A program made the position numbers and the translations under genes. A stretch of 12,146 nt of DNA from an uncultured Candidatus Altimarinota bacterium (GTDB taxonomy: Bacteria; Patescibacteriota; Gracilibacteria; BD1-5; JAGOOR01), in contig CALEVN010000006.1 of the NCBI GenBank assembly GCA_937924685.1, forward strand, positions 1-12,146. Direction: 5' to 3'. The notes beneath the pieces are model-generated. The model did not search any database. It saw only the letters and a list, made by a program, of their open reading frames with translations, and was not told where the DNA came from. Below are positions 1 through 5,213 of the stretch, one piece after another (position 1 is the first letter of the stretch; the number at the start of each line of letters is the position of its first letter).

Positions 1-44
1 CCTTGCTCAATGTATGGTTTTACTTTTTCGTAGAATGCTTTCAT
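1..44 (-). CDS. Hypothetical protein, N-terminal fragment cut by window edge
   Basis: Only the first 14 codons are visible, starting with ATG at 44 and reading MKAFYEKVKPYIEQ before the window ends. The ATG overlaps the TGA stop of the preceding gene in an ATGA arrangement, the same coupling seen repeatedly in this operon, so a real start is likely. The start is preceded by GAACT, the no-Shine-Dalgarno context seen at several other starts here. Nothing can be said about function. Confidence 0.6.
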   Translation of the reverse strand, partial: MKAFYEKVKPYIEQ

Positions 45-223
45 AGTTCAATTTGTTTTTTCTTTGCGTGTTGTTCACAAAGATTCAATGATGGTGTGAG
101 AGGTGTATCACCTGCTATATGTACCACTGCCCTCGTTCGACGTTTTTTTGTTGATAAGCATTCATCACACCTTGGGATTTCTGATGGTCTGATGATCATT
201 TCTTTGTAGTAGATTATTTTCAT
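41..223 (-). CDS. Small Cys-containing protein, possible zinc-binding peptide
   Basis: This 60-residue protein has a CDEC pair at residues 19-22 and CEQH at 49-52. That C-x2-C / C-x2-H spacing is compatible with one zinc site. The middle (KKRRTR) and the C-terminus (KKK) are basic, so nucleic-acid contact is possible but not shown. The start at 223 has a good GTGGAAATATG ribosome-site context and overlaps the stop of the upstream gene by ATGA. The stop overlaps the next gene in the same way, so it sits inside a translationally coupled operon. I do not recognise a named family. Confidence 0.65.
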   Translation of the reverse strand: MKIIYYKEMIIRPSEIPRCDECLSTKKRRTRAVVHIAGDTPLTPSLNLCEQHAKKKQIEL

Positions 224-549
224 ATTTCCACTTCTTTGTCATTCTTGTAAATTGTTTTGACCATAGGCTCGAGTTTTTTCACCATCTGCTCAAAGTCTTT
301 TCGTGTGAGTCGTTCCTGTTTGATCAACCTTTGAGAAAACTCATCAATGTAATATTTCCGCTCACTCGAATCGAACCACCGTATTGCTTGCTTTGCAAAA
401 TGGTATGCTCTTTTCATCACGTTTTGCTCTGCCTGAGCCTGATCAACACCTGATGTCGATGATATTGTTTTGATATGTTTTCCTGAGTCTGACTTGATAC
501 ATATCTCAGCATAGTATCCTGCTATTCTGCTTTTTTTGGTTAGTTTCAT
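220..549 (-). CDS. Hypothetical protein, basic, 109 aa
   Basis: A 109-residue, lysine-rich, probably soluble protein with no membrane segment. The first part (about residues 10-35) looks beta-stranded, and the rest, with many K/E/R residues, looks helical. The start at 549 is preceded by TTGGAAATAT, one of the few Shine-Dalgarno-like sites here. It lies 24 bp after the Dam-fusion gene and overlaps the following zinc-like gene by ATGA. I do not recognise the family. The coupled arrangement supports it being a real gene of the late part of the 3221-1 operon. Confidence 0.65.
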   Translation of the reverse strand: MKLTKKSRIAGYYAEICIKSDSGKHIKTISSTSGVDQAQAEQNVMKRAYHFAKQAIRWFDSSERKYYIDEFSQRLIKQERLTRKDFEQMVKKLEPMVKTIYKNDKEVEI

Positions 550-573
550 ATATTTCCAAGGCGTTGCAAAACG

Positions 574-1053
574 TCATTTGATTTGAGTTAGTTTCTTATA
601 TTTCCGACCCTTGTTTGTGGTGAGATCCCAGTTGTACCATCGCTCGATGCGGATGTTGAATGCAAAGGCGAATGAGAACCAAAAACCTTTTTTGATTTGA
701 AACATGGCACCGAGTTCCGGGAGTTCATCCATCTTGAAACAGAATATGTCGATGCGTTTCCCTGTAAAAGTTGCATAGTCTCTTTGGATTCTGATGCCAT
801 AGTTCCACTTGAGATCGTTTTGGAGTCTATATGTTTTCATATCGCATTTTTTCAACTCGTTGTCCCAGTTTTGTGAGAGTCCGTCAGTTTCAAGAGTATA
901 GTATTTCTCGCATTTTTTGTTTTCCTCGTTGCAGCATGGGTCAAGTGTGAAATTGAACTCTGCATCAAGCATTTCAAAAAACTTTTGTGGCGTTGCCAAT
1001 AGATCTGTATTACTAGAAAAATGTACTGCCATTTTGTTGTCGGTGGTGTTCAT
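574..1053 (-). CDS. Truncated phage Dam-type DNA N6-adenine methylase fused to an unknown domain
   Basis: Residues 1-66 match the start of phage DNA N6-adenine methyltransferases (Dam family): TPQKFFEMLDAEFNFTLDPC, then a charged stretch with KKCEKYYT and DGLSQNW. In the family this is followed directly by the catalytic (D/N)PPY motif and the rest of the SAM-dependent fold. Here the sequence changes after DGLSQNW to NELKKCDMKTYRLQN and continues for about 88 residues rich in aromatic residues, without any PPY motif. The protein is 159 residues, well short of an intact methylase, so methylation activity is very unlikely. The likely cause is an in-frame deletion joining the methylase head to a neighbouring gene whose own start may be the Met of MKTYRL (ATG at 840). 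The start at 1053 lies 4 bp after the upstream stop. Confidence 0.65.
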   Translation of the reverse strand: MNTTDNKMAVHFSSNTDLLATPQKFFEMLDAEFNFTLDPCCNEENKKCEKYYTLETDGLSQNWDNELKKCDMKTYRLQNDLKWNYGIRIQRDYATFTGKRIDIFCFKMDELPELGAMFQIKKGFWFSFAFAFNIRIERWYNWDLTTNKGRKYKKLTQIK

Positions 1054-1057
1054 ATCT

Positions 1058-1273
1058 TTACATGTTTAATAATAAAATGGCGATGATTGCCCAAGCAAGG
1101 TGATGGATTGCTCCGATCTTGATGCGTGTGCATTTCTCATCAAAGTCCACTGAGAACACTGAGTGCATTCCGTGATTGTGGAGTCTCATGAGGTACATGA
1201 GCGAATCGATTGTGGCGAACAGTAGATTTGCACCTGCTACCAGCCACAGGATTGAGTCAAAAATTGTATTCAT
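1058..1273 (-). CDS. Small membrane protein with two predicted transmembrane helices
   Basis: This 71-residue protein has a hydrophobic segment at about residues 4-29 and another at about 53-70, separated by a polar loop with histidines and a single cysteine. This predicts two membrane helices in a hairpin. It follows the structured intergenic region 1305-1388 and precedes the Dam-fusion gene by 4 bp. Its start has the context ATATCTATG with no Shine-Dalgarno. I do not recognise the family. It could be a small phage inner-membrane protein; a holin role is possible but not supported by context, since the lysis genes are elsewhere. Confidence 0.6.
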   Translation of the reverse strand: MNTIFDSILWLVAGANLLFATIDSLMYLMRLHNHGMHSVFSVDFDEKCTRIKIGAIHHLAWAIIAILLLNM

Positions 1274-1304
1274 AGATATTTTTTTGAGTCGTTACTTTAT
1301 AAGT

Positions 1305-1388
1305 TCGCCGGGTCGATCCTCGGCTATAGGTGAGCGAGCGTGGACTGGTATTGAACCACTTCCCTCACCTGTAGCCGGTGACCGGCTA
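1305..1388 (-). ncRNA. GC-rich structured element with mutually exclusive hairpins
   Basis: This gap is visibly GC-richer than its surroundings. The segment 1321-1334 (CGGCTATAGGTGAG) pairs with 1364-1377 (CTCACCTGTAGCCG): 13 of 14 positions are Watson-Crick. The 29-base loop holds a small TGGT/ACCA hairpin (1346-1358). The 3' arm on the plus strand also forms a perfect 7-bp hairpin, TAGCCGG-TGA-CCGGCTA (1372-1388), which includes the stop codon of the upstream gene. A third short stem (GCCG 1307-1310 with CGGC 1321-1324) competes for the other arm. The alternatives cannot all form at once, as in attenuators or riboswitches. GGTTCAATACC resembles a tRNA T-arm, but no cloverleaf can be built. 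The strand is inferred from the flanking genes. Confidence 0.4.
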
Positions 1389-1643
1389 GGCAATATATTC
1401 GTACCAGTCATCTGCAAAGATTGATTCGCATGATAGGTCAACCGGGAACATGTCCGTCGGTGCCTCCATGTCGTCTGTACTCTTTGCTTTCTTGATCATG
1501 TACAAATATGGTTTTGTCATTTTTGAGTTAGCATCAGGGAATTGTGCACGAATGTGACAAGTGTCTCTGAATTGAACTCGTGATACTGCTTTCCCCTCAA
1601 GGATCAGTTCCATTGCTTTTGAAAAATTGAAAGTATTTTGCAT
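1386..1643 (-). CDS. DUF2829 / Tad2-like protein (candidate Thoeris anti-defence protein)
   Basis: This 85-residue protein fits the DUF2829 family. It has the N-terminal FSKAMELILEGKAVSR block (residues 7-22), the diagnostic PDANSKMTKPYLYM block (36-49), and the C-terminal FADDWYEY block (76-83). Members of this family include Tad2, a phage protein that sequesters the cyclic ADP-ribose-type signal made by Thoeris systems and so blocks that bacterial defence. Family membership is read from motifs; the anti-Thoeris role is inferred. I chose ATG 1643 because the reading frame upstream only overlaps the preceding gene, whose stop is 11 bp before this start, and because the length then matches the family. 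Where family members often have a short PW motif this protein has an extended loop (residues 50-66), so ligand preference may differ. Confidence 0.7.
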   Translation of the reverse strand: MQNTFNFSKAMELILEGKAVSRVQFRDTCHIRAQFPDANSKMTKPYLYMIKKAKSTDDMEAPTDMFPVDLSCESIFADDWYEYIA

Positions 1644-1654
1644 ATATTTTTTGG

Positions 1655-2158
1655 TTATATTTTCTCTGACCATCCGATCAGTGTTTTTTCTGAACATGTC
1701 ATGCGTGGTGCTCGTGCATCAGCAGGATCAATGTATACATAAAGCATTTCACCTTTTTCGATGATCATGTTGATGATCATGCGGTACTTTGCTTTTTTGT
1801 TTTTGATAATGTCACCGATTCCGAATGATGGGTTTTTCTTTTGACCCACCATGTAGGCAATACTTTTTTCACGGACCATCTCGATGAACCCGAGTGATGT
1901 CATCATGACGAAGTCCACAAACTTGTTGACTGCCTTTGTTTCATAGTTCGCTGCCATTGCATCGAGTCCTGAAAAGAAAAGTGTCACGAGGTCGTTTCGA
2001 GAGTCGAGCAATAGCACTGTTCGTGTCTTTGCATCCACCTCTTTGAATCCAACCAGTGCAGCAATCTCAGGAATGTATGGACTCTCCACTGATTCCTTTT
2101 TCGTTGCTTTTTTACTGACTGCCTTTTTGGCTGTCGTTGTCTTTTTTGGTTTTTCCAT
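1655..2158 (-). CDS. Hypothetical protein with lysine/alanine-rich basic N-terminal tail
   Basis: A 167-residue protein. Residues 1-24 (MEKPKKTTTAKKAVSKKATK and on) form a low-complexity basic tail like those of histone H1-type or DNA-condensing proteins. From about residue 28 on the sequence is a mixed globular domain with hydrophobic helices (about 55-105) and a beta-rich end (about 125-165). The tail suggests nucleic-acid binding; no catalytic motif is seen. The first codons overlap the 3' end of the upstream membrane-peptide gene by 47 bp in another frame. The start at 2158 is followed by a continuous frame and placed 11 bp before the DUF2829 gene. I do not recognise the family. Confidence 0.65.
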   Translation of the reverse strand: MEKPKKTTTAKKAVSKKATKKESVESPYIPEIAALVGFKEVDAKTRTVLLLDSRNDLVTLFFSGLDAMAANYETKAVNKFVDFVMMTSLGFIEMVREKSIAYMVGQKKNPSFGIGDIIKNKKAKYRMIINMIIEKGEMLYVYIDPADARAPRMTCSEKTLIGWSEKI

Positions 2159-2318
2159 ATTCTATAAGTTGGGAAACTAAATTGATAATCATTACCATGA
2201 ACCACGCTGCTGATACTACCTGCCACACTGCACTTTCGCCCGGGTCCGATGAAAGTTTGGTGAGTATCAAAACGAGTGTGAACATAATCATTGCGTATTG
2301 GAATCTACTCATGATCAT
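2112..2318 (-). CDS. Small two-helix membrane protein overlapping the next gene
   Basis: This 68-residue protein has hydrophobic segments at about residues 8-23 and 31-50, then a polar, lysine-rich tail, predicting two membrane helices with a cytoplasmic tail. The start (2318) overlaps the stop of the winged-helix-like gene by ATGA; the second in-frame ATG at 2312 is also possible. Its last 47 bp are read in another frame by the downstream gene, so the polar tail is dual-coding. The function is unknown. The downstream start lacks a strong ribosome site, so that gene may depend on translation of this one. Confidence 0.55.
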   Translation of the reverse strand: MIMSRFQYAMIMFTLVLILTKLSSDPGESAVWQVVSAAWFMVMIINLVSQLIEYGKTKKDNDSQKGSQ

Positions 2319-2998
2319 AGTATGAACCCATTCGATACATCAGCAAAGTGGACCCAGTCCTTGTGATTGTCGTATGTGGTTATTACATGAGTATAGTCAT
2401 TCGATGCTTTTTTGCCCCGGAGCATTTTGTCTCGTGTCGTTTTTTTCCACGATGTCATGACCTCTCCGATTGTAGTTGTTTCCTGCAATCGTGGATCATC
2501 GCCCTCTCGGTTACTTTTTGCCCTGAATGATTCGACCCACTTTGGCACTTGGTACCCTGCGAGTGCGTTCCATCCTCTCGTTGTGATAAGCCATGTACCT
2601 GATACATGATTCTTTTCACTTGTGAGGACCTTTGCAATGAGTCCGAGTTTTGACATTTGAGTCGTTCTCGATTTCATCGCATAGGTTGCATTCGGCATTG
2701 ATTGAACGTGAACCCTGTTTGCCTCATTGAATGAGTCCGTCTTTGTGAGATTGTGTCTCACAACCTCTGCCATCTGAATCAACATTGATGCGTTTGGCAT
2801 ATCGAACTCGAACATGTAGGCGAGCATGCTTGCTCGGCAGTTTGGGCATCGTGTTTTGTCTTTGAGTGATGTCCAGTGCTGAGATGCGTACTCTTTGAGC
2901 ATTGCAGGATTCTCGAATGCTTGCGGTGACTCTCTGTGGAGTTTCACCATGAGATCCCATACCTTGGGCAAGTTGCCCTCCTTTACCATCTTGCTCAT
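2315..2998 (-). CDS. Hypothetical protein with CxxC motif and winged-helix-like segment
   Basis: This 227-residue protein has a CPNC motif at residues 51-54. At about residues 105-150 it has a segment resembling a winged helix: RTTQMSKLGLIAKV, then SGTWLITTRGWNALAG followed by VPKWVESF. That arrangement (a helix, a loop with GLI, then a G-W-x-IT hairpin) is known from uncharacterised phage and bacterial proteins that couple a zinc ribbon to a winged helix. A second CxxC was not found, so a full zinc site is not shown. DNA binding is likely but unproven, and it could be a regulator of this operon. ATG 2998 is chosen over 3019 because it begins 4 bp after the upstream stop in the AAAACTATG context shared by other genes. 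Confidence 0.65.
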   Translation of the reverse strand: MSKMVKEGNLPKVWDLMVKLHRESPQAFENPAMLKEYASQHWTSLKDKTRCPNCRASMLAYMFEFDMPNASMLIQMAEVVRHNLTKTDSFNEANRVHVQSMPNATYAMKSRTTQMSKLGLIAKVLTSEKNHVSGTWLITTRGWNALAGYQVPKWVESFRAKSNREGDDPRLQETTTIGEVMTSWKKTTRDKMLRGKKASNDYTHVITTYDNHKDWVHFADVSNGFIL

Positions 2999-3002
2999 AG
3001 TT

Positions 3003-3221
3003 TTATTTGATCGGTGCATCGATGTCTATCTTGTAAACATTGAGACACTCATCGTGATCAAGTTGGCTGATAAAGTAGTGAGGATTCTCTGCATTTTCGA
3101 CCGCTTGATTTTGTAATGTTGTGCAGTGAACGATCATGCTTTTGTCATATCCTGATGTAATTGCTACATAGGCGACTCCGAGAATAATTGTTGCGACTGC
3201 GATTTTTGTGAAAGTGTTCAT
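3003..3221 (-). CDS. Small membrane-anchored or exported protein
   Basis: This 72-residue protein starts with MNTFTKIAVATIILGVAYVA, a Lys followed by a 15-17 residue hydrophobic stretch typical of a signal anchor or signal peptide. The remaining 48 residues are polar and contain two cysteines (33 and 59) that could form a disulfide outside the membrane. It is the first full gene after the operator-promoter at 3276-3307 and so heads the 3221-1 operon. The start has the context ACTGGTATG. No family was recognised. A superinfection-exclusion or envelope role would fit an exported early phage protein, but this is a guess. Confidence 0.6.
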   Translation of the reverse strand: MNTFTKIAVATIILGVAYVAITSGYDKSMIVHCTTLQNQAVENAENPHYFISQLDHDECLNVYKIDIDAPIK

Positions 3222-3275
3222 ACCAGTTTTTTTGAATACTTAATTGATAATTGGATCGGTGACTCCGTTCCATAG

Positions 3276-3307
3276 TTTTAGTATAGCACTGCTATACAAT
3301 AATGCAA
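3276..3307 (-). promoter_or_regulatory. Promoter P1 overlapping palindromic operator
   Basis: On the minus strand, -35 TTGCAT (3307-3302), a 16-bp spacer and -10 TATACT (3285-3280) with an extended TGC just before it. The spacer and -10 contain the palindrome GTATAGCACTGCTATAC (plus-strand view, 3281-3297): 8-bp half-sites around one central base. A repressor bound here would block polymerase. It reads toward the 3221-1 operon. The predicted transcription start falls near 3273. Confidence 0.75.
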
Positions 3308-3311
3308 GAAA

Positions 3312-3524
3312 CTATTTTGATTTTCCTGTGGATAACTTTTTTTCCTGATATCTCTTTTTCCGATACTCTCGGAACTTGTCGAGAAACTGTTCATGCTTTT
3401 TTGGCTCGAAAAGTTTCTGATATTGATATCGGACTGTTCCCCATGGGAATCCCATTTTGTGGACCTCGTATTGTGAGTGTCCTTTCTTGAGTAGTGAAAT
3501 GATTTTTTTTGTGCTTTCGATCAT
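3312..3524 (-). CDS. Small basic protein with helix-turn-helix-like segment
   Basis: This 70-residue protein carries, at about residues 7-40, IISLLKKGHSQYEVHKMG followed by WGTVRYQYQKLF. That pattern (short helix, S-x-x-E-V, G, then T-V-R recognition helix) is typical of resolvase-type helix-turn-helix domains. The C-terminal third is strongly basic (KKRYQEKKLS), consistent with DNA contact. It is the last gene of the replication operon and starts 6 bp after the HNH nuclease stop. It is the best candidate in the window for a protein acting on the shared operators, because it lies immediately upstream of P1, but this is inference. Confidence 0.6.
   Translation of the reverse strand: MIESTKKIISLLKKGHSQYEVHKMGFPWGTVRYQYQKLFEPKKHEQFLDKFREYRKKRYQEKKLSTGKSK
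3327..3335 (-). promoter_or_regulatory. DnaA box upstream of P1
   Basis: The minus strand reads TTATCCACA, a perfect match to the DnaA-binding consensus TTATNCACA. It lies about 20 bp upstream of the P1 -35 and inside the end of the helix-turn-helix gene. The extended sequence GTTATCCACAGGAAAAT is nearly repeated at 6144-6161 upstream of P4. Confidence 0.6.
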
Positions 3525-3530
3525 AATTGT

Positions 3531-3887
3531 TCAACCAGTTTTTTTCTCATGAGTAATTGCCGACCATTGTGCCATTTCCTGAGTCACAAGCCACGGATGT
3601 TGCTGCAAGTGAGTCAGGTCGTCTGCTGTTATAGTATAGCATATGTTATACAAATATTGAAGTGTTTGGAGTGTGTATTTTGCCTCCTCTTTTTGGTTGT
3701 GATTTGCATGAGCATGACACCCTTTGCATAGGATAGCCCCATTGATTGCAGCATTCGAATCACGCCCGGTGATGTGATGCAGTTCGAGTCCGCCAGTACG
3801 CTGACCATTCTCTCCACATTCCCAACACATCCAACAATCTCTGAATAGTTCCCTAGTTTGTGGGCTGAATGGATTTTGCAGTTTCAT
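3531..3887 (-). CDS. HNH endonuclease
   Basis: This 118-residue protein has an HNH/McrA-type nuclease core: CWMCWEC at residues 18-24 gives the first metal-binding cysteine pair, LELHHITGRD at 34-43 gives the catalytic His pair, N46/N49 lie in the following loop, and CKGCHAHANH at 54-63 gives the second cysteine pair and the last His. Such enzymes nick or cut double-stranded DNA in a metal-dependent way and are common in phages as packaging, homing or recombination nucleases. I chose ATG 3887; a longer frame from 3959 exists, but its first 24 residues lie inside the upstream zinc-ribbon gene and look like a shadow of it. It overlaps that gene by 35 bp. Its 3' part contains a promoter/operator-like palindrome (3634-3651). 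Confidence 0.8.
   Translation of the reverse strand: MKLQNPFSPQTRELFRDCWMCWECGENGQRTGGLELHHITGRDSNAAINGAILCKGCHAHANHNQKEEAKYTLQTLQYLYNICYTITADDLTHLQQHPWLVTQEMAQWSAITHEKKTG
3633..3661 (-). promoter_or_regulatory. Operator/promoter-like palindrome inside the HNH gene (P3)
   Basis: Plus-strand GTATAGCATATGTTATAC (3634-3651) has the same half-site as the P1 and P2 operators, here with a 2-base centre and one changed position. Read on the minus strand it gives -10 TATACT (3638-3633) with the TGC extension and a weak -35 TTCAAT (3661-3656, 17-bp spacing). It would drive the helix-turn-helix gene at 3524. There is no DnaA box beside it, unlike P1, P2 and P4. Confidence 0.45.
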
Positions 3888-4014
3888 GGCATTTTTTGCA
3901 CAAGTGCAATGTCTTTTTCTTTTCCCGATCAAACCAAGTCGTCCACCATTTTCCACCAAGCAACGTCATGCAGTTGTCGCAGTACGATTTGAGTGGTTGT
4001 AGTTTTGATTTCAT
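3853..4014 (-). CDS. Zinc-ribbon protein, 53 aa
   Basis: This short protein has CDNC at residues 12-15 and CKKC at about 40-43, separated by about 24 residues that include GGKWWTTWFD. This is a four-cysteine zinc ribbon of the type often found in small phage DNA- or RNA-binding and polymerase-modifying proteins. The start at 4014 has the best Shine-Dalgarno site of the operon (GAGGAAATATG) and overlaps the preceding stop by ATGA. A longer frame reaches 4176 but only as an out-of-frame shadow of the upstream gene. The partner and exact role are unknown. Confidence 0.7.
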   Translation of the reverse strand: MKSKLQPLKSYCDNCMTLLGGKWWTTWFDREKKKTLHLCKKCHETAKSIQPTN

Positions 4015-4673
4015 ATTTCCTCGTGTGGAGTTTCCTTTGCAGTTGCCATCTTGAGGATGTCTTTTGCTTGTTGGTATGTCACCTCGATTCCAAAGTGATC
4101 GAGTGCATCCTGCAATTTGAACTCGTTGATTGTTTCGACCTCGTACTCGCTCCATCGTTCGCCGCAATCCTCGCATATGCTGATCATGTATTTTTTTTCA
4201 TGTGAGCATGCACTCATTTGTTTTCCTGAGACTTTTTCCTTGATCTCTTTTTCGAGGTCACTGCGTGTGAGAGTGCTTGCTTGCTGAAACCAGTATTTTG
4301 CATCCTCTTTGTCTTTGATGTGCGGCAGTGTCATTGCAAGTTTGGTCCATCCGGCAGGTCCGAGATCTTGTCTCTGTATTCCTGCTTGGATCACAAACTT
4401 TTCGTGAATGCCGATGAGTCGAGAAACCTGAGATCGAGACAGTTCATTGAGTTCCATGCAAAAGTCTGCGAATGTTTCCCACTGAGGTTGGAAAAGTTTG
4501 TATCTGTTGATCTCGTACAACCTCTTTGCGAGTACCAAGTATGCGACTTGAGCCTGTCCGAAAAGTTTGATTGTCTCGCTGCAATATTCAGTTTTCATTC
4601 CGTCGTTCATGATCTCACTTTGAGTGGGATCTATGAATCCAGTTTGTTTGATGATGATGTCTGCGTTTTCCAT
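4011..4673 (-). CDS. Hypothetical DNA-binding-like protein with C-terminal zinc motif
   Basis: This 220-residue protein has at about residues 35-100 a helical segment (QVAYLVLAKRLYEINRYKLF, then WETFADFCMELNELSRSQVS) resembling DUF3102/KfrA-type phage proteins. In these, a helical repeat precedes an S-R-S-Q-V-S-R-L helix-turn-helix-like motif. At 156-170 there is C-S-H and C-E-D-C, giving a likely C/H/C/C zinc site. The end is acidic and helical. The start at 4673 (context ACAACTATG) lies just after the preceding gene's stop; the frame extends upstream to 4802, but that part overlaps the preceding gene. A role in replication or partition regulation would fit its place behind the replication protein, but that is inferred. 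Confidence 0.65.
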   Translation of the reverse strand: MENADIIIKQTGFIDPTQSEIMNDGMKTEYCSETIKLFGQAQVAYLVLAKRLYEINRYKLFQPQWETFADFCMELNELSRSQVSRLIGIHEKFVIQAGIQRQDLGPAGWTKLAMTLPHIKDKEDAKYWFQQASTLTRSDLEKEIKEKVSGKQMSACSHEKKYMISICEDCGERWSEYEVETINEFKLQDALDHFGIEVTYQQAKDILKMATAKETPHEEI

Positions 4674-4680
4674 AGTTGTT

Positions 4681-4899
4681 TTATTTATTGGATGAATATT
4701 TGTGGCTGAGCAATCGTTCAGCATCACGCTTTGTTTCTCCGATTGCCCATGTGATGATCGTATACCCTCGATTCCTCTGTTCCCTGAGGGAGTACATGAC
4801 ACCTGTTTGAGAAAATGCGTGGATGGTGAGCATTGATTCCACTCCGTCCTTTTTTGCTACAAAAGCGAGCCAACACTCAAAAACTTTTCTGACTCCCAT
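4681..4899 (-). CDS. Hypothetical protein, 72 aa
   Basis: This protein begins MGVRKVFECWLAFVAKK and continues with a mixed region containing ESMLTIHAFSQTG and GYTIITWAIGETKRDAERLL. It has alternating hydrophobic residues typical of a small alpha/beta domain, and the last 20 residues probably form an amphipathic helix. The start at 4899 lies 2 bp after the TAG of the upstream gene. An extended frame to 5052 is only a shadow of that gene. Its stop is 7 bp before the next start. The compact fit supports a real gene; no family was recognised. Confidence 0.6.
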   Translation of the reverse strand: MGVRKVFECWLAFVAKKDGVESMLTIHAFSQTGVMYSLREQRNRGYTIITWAIGETKRDAERLLSHKYSSNK

Positions 4900-4901
4900 A
4901 C

Positions 4902-5213
4902 CTATTCGATGAGTCCCTGACCTGATTCGAGTTGTGGATGAGATTCGTGCGGTGTGATTCCTGTCATGAGGTCTGAAAGTCTTTTGACTTTTTGCTCCCC
5001 GGTGACAACAACACGATCGCCTCTCCTCTCGGTCACAATCTTTTTCATCCACTCATCCTCACCAGTTGGAACGATCACTGAGATGAATGGAGGTCGTACG
5101 ATTCCTTGCTTGAGTTTCACCATGAATTGATCTGTGTTGTCTGCAATTTTTTGCAGGTCCTCATCATCAATTCTGATTTTCTGCCCGGTGCTTGTGTGTA
5201 GTTCGTAGATCAT
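4902..5213 (-). CDS. Hypothetical protein, 103 aa
   Basis: The N-terminal half reads MIYELHTSTGQKIRIDDEDL and looks beta-rich, then helical (DDEDLQKIADNTDQF). The second half has VRPPFISVIVPTGEDEW and a basic segment (ERRGDRVVVTGEQKVKR). No catalytic motif or membrane segment is seen. The start at 5213 overlaps the stop of the replication protein by ATGA, so the two are translationally coupled. Its place directly behind the replication initiator would suit a helicase-loader or accessory role, but this is context only. Confidence 0.65.
   Translation of the reverse strand: MIYELHTSTGQKIRIDDEDLQKIADNTDQFMVKLKQGIVRPPFISVIVPTGEDEWMKKIVTERRGDRVVVTGEQKVKRLSDLMTGITPHESHPQLESGQGLIE

Noticed and set aside
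1321..1410. Possible tRNA on the minus strand (GGTTCAATACC T-arm-like motif, 7-bp helices)
   Set aside because: The candidate acceptor and T-arm pairings use the same bases, the T-stem has a mismatch, the anticodon loop lacks U33, and no complete cloverleaf can be drawn. Kept as a structured element only.
3145..3273. 42-codon minus-strand frame beginning at the predicted transcription start of P1
   Set aside because: It would be leaderless, but it mostly overlaps the exported-protein gene 3003-3221, is very Arg/Asn/Ser-rich and shows no domain. More likely a chance frame.
3888..3959. Longer N-terminus for the HNH nuclease
   Set aside because: The extra 24 residues lie within the zinc-ribbon gene in another frame and look like its shadow.
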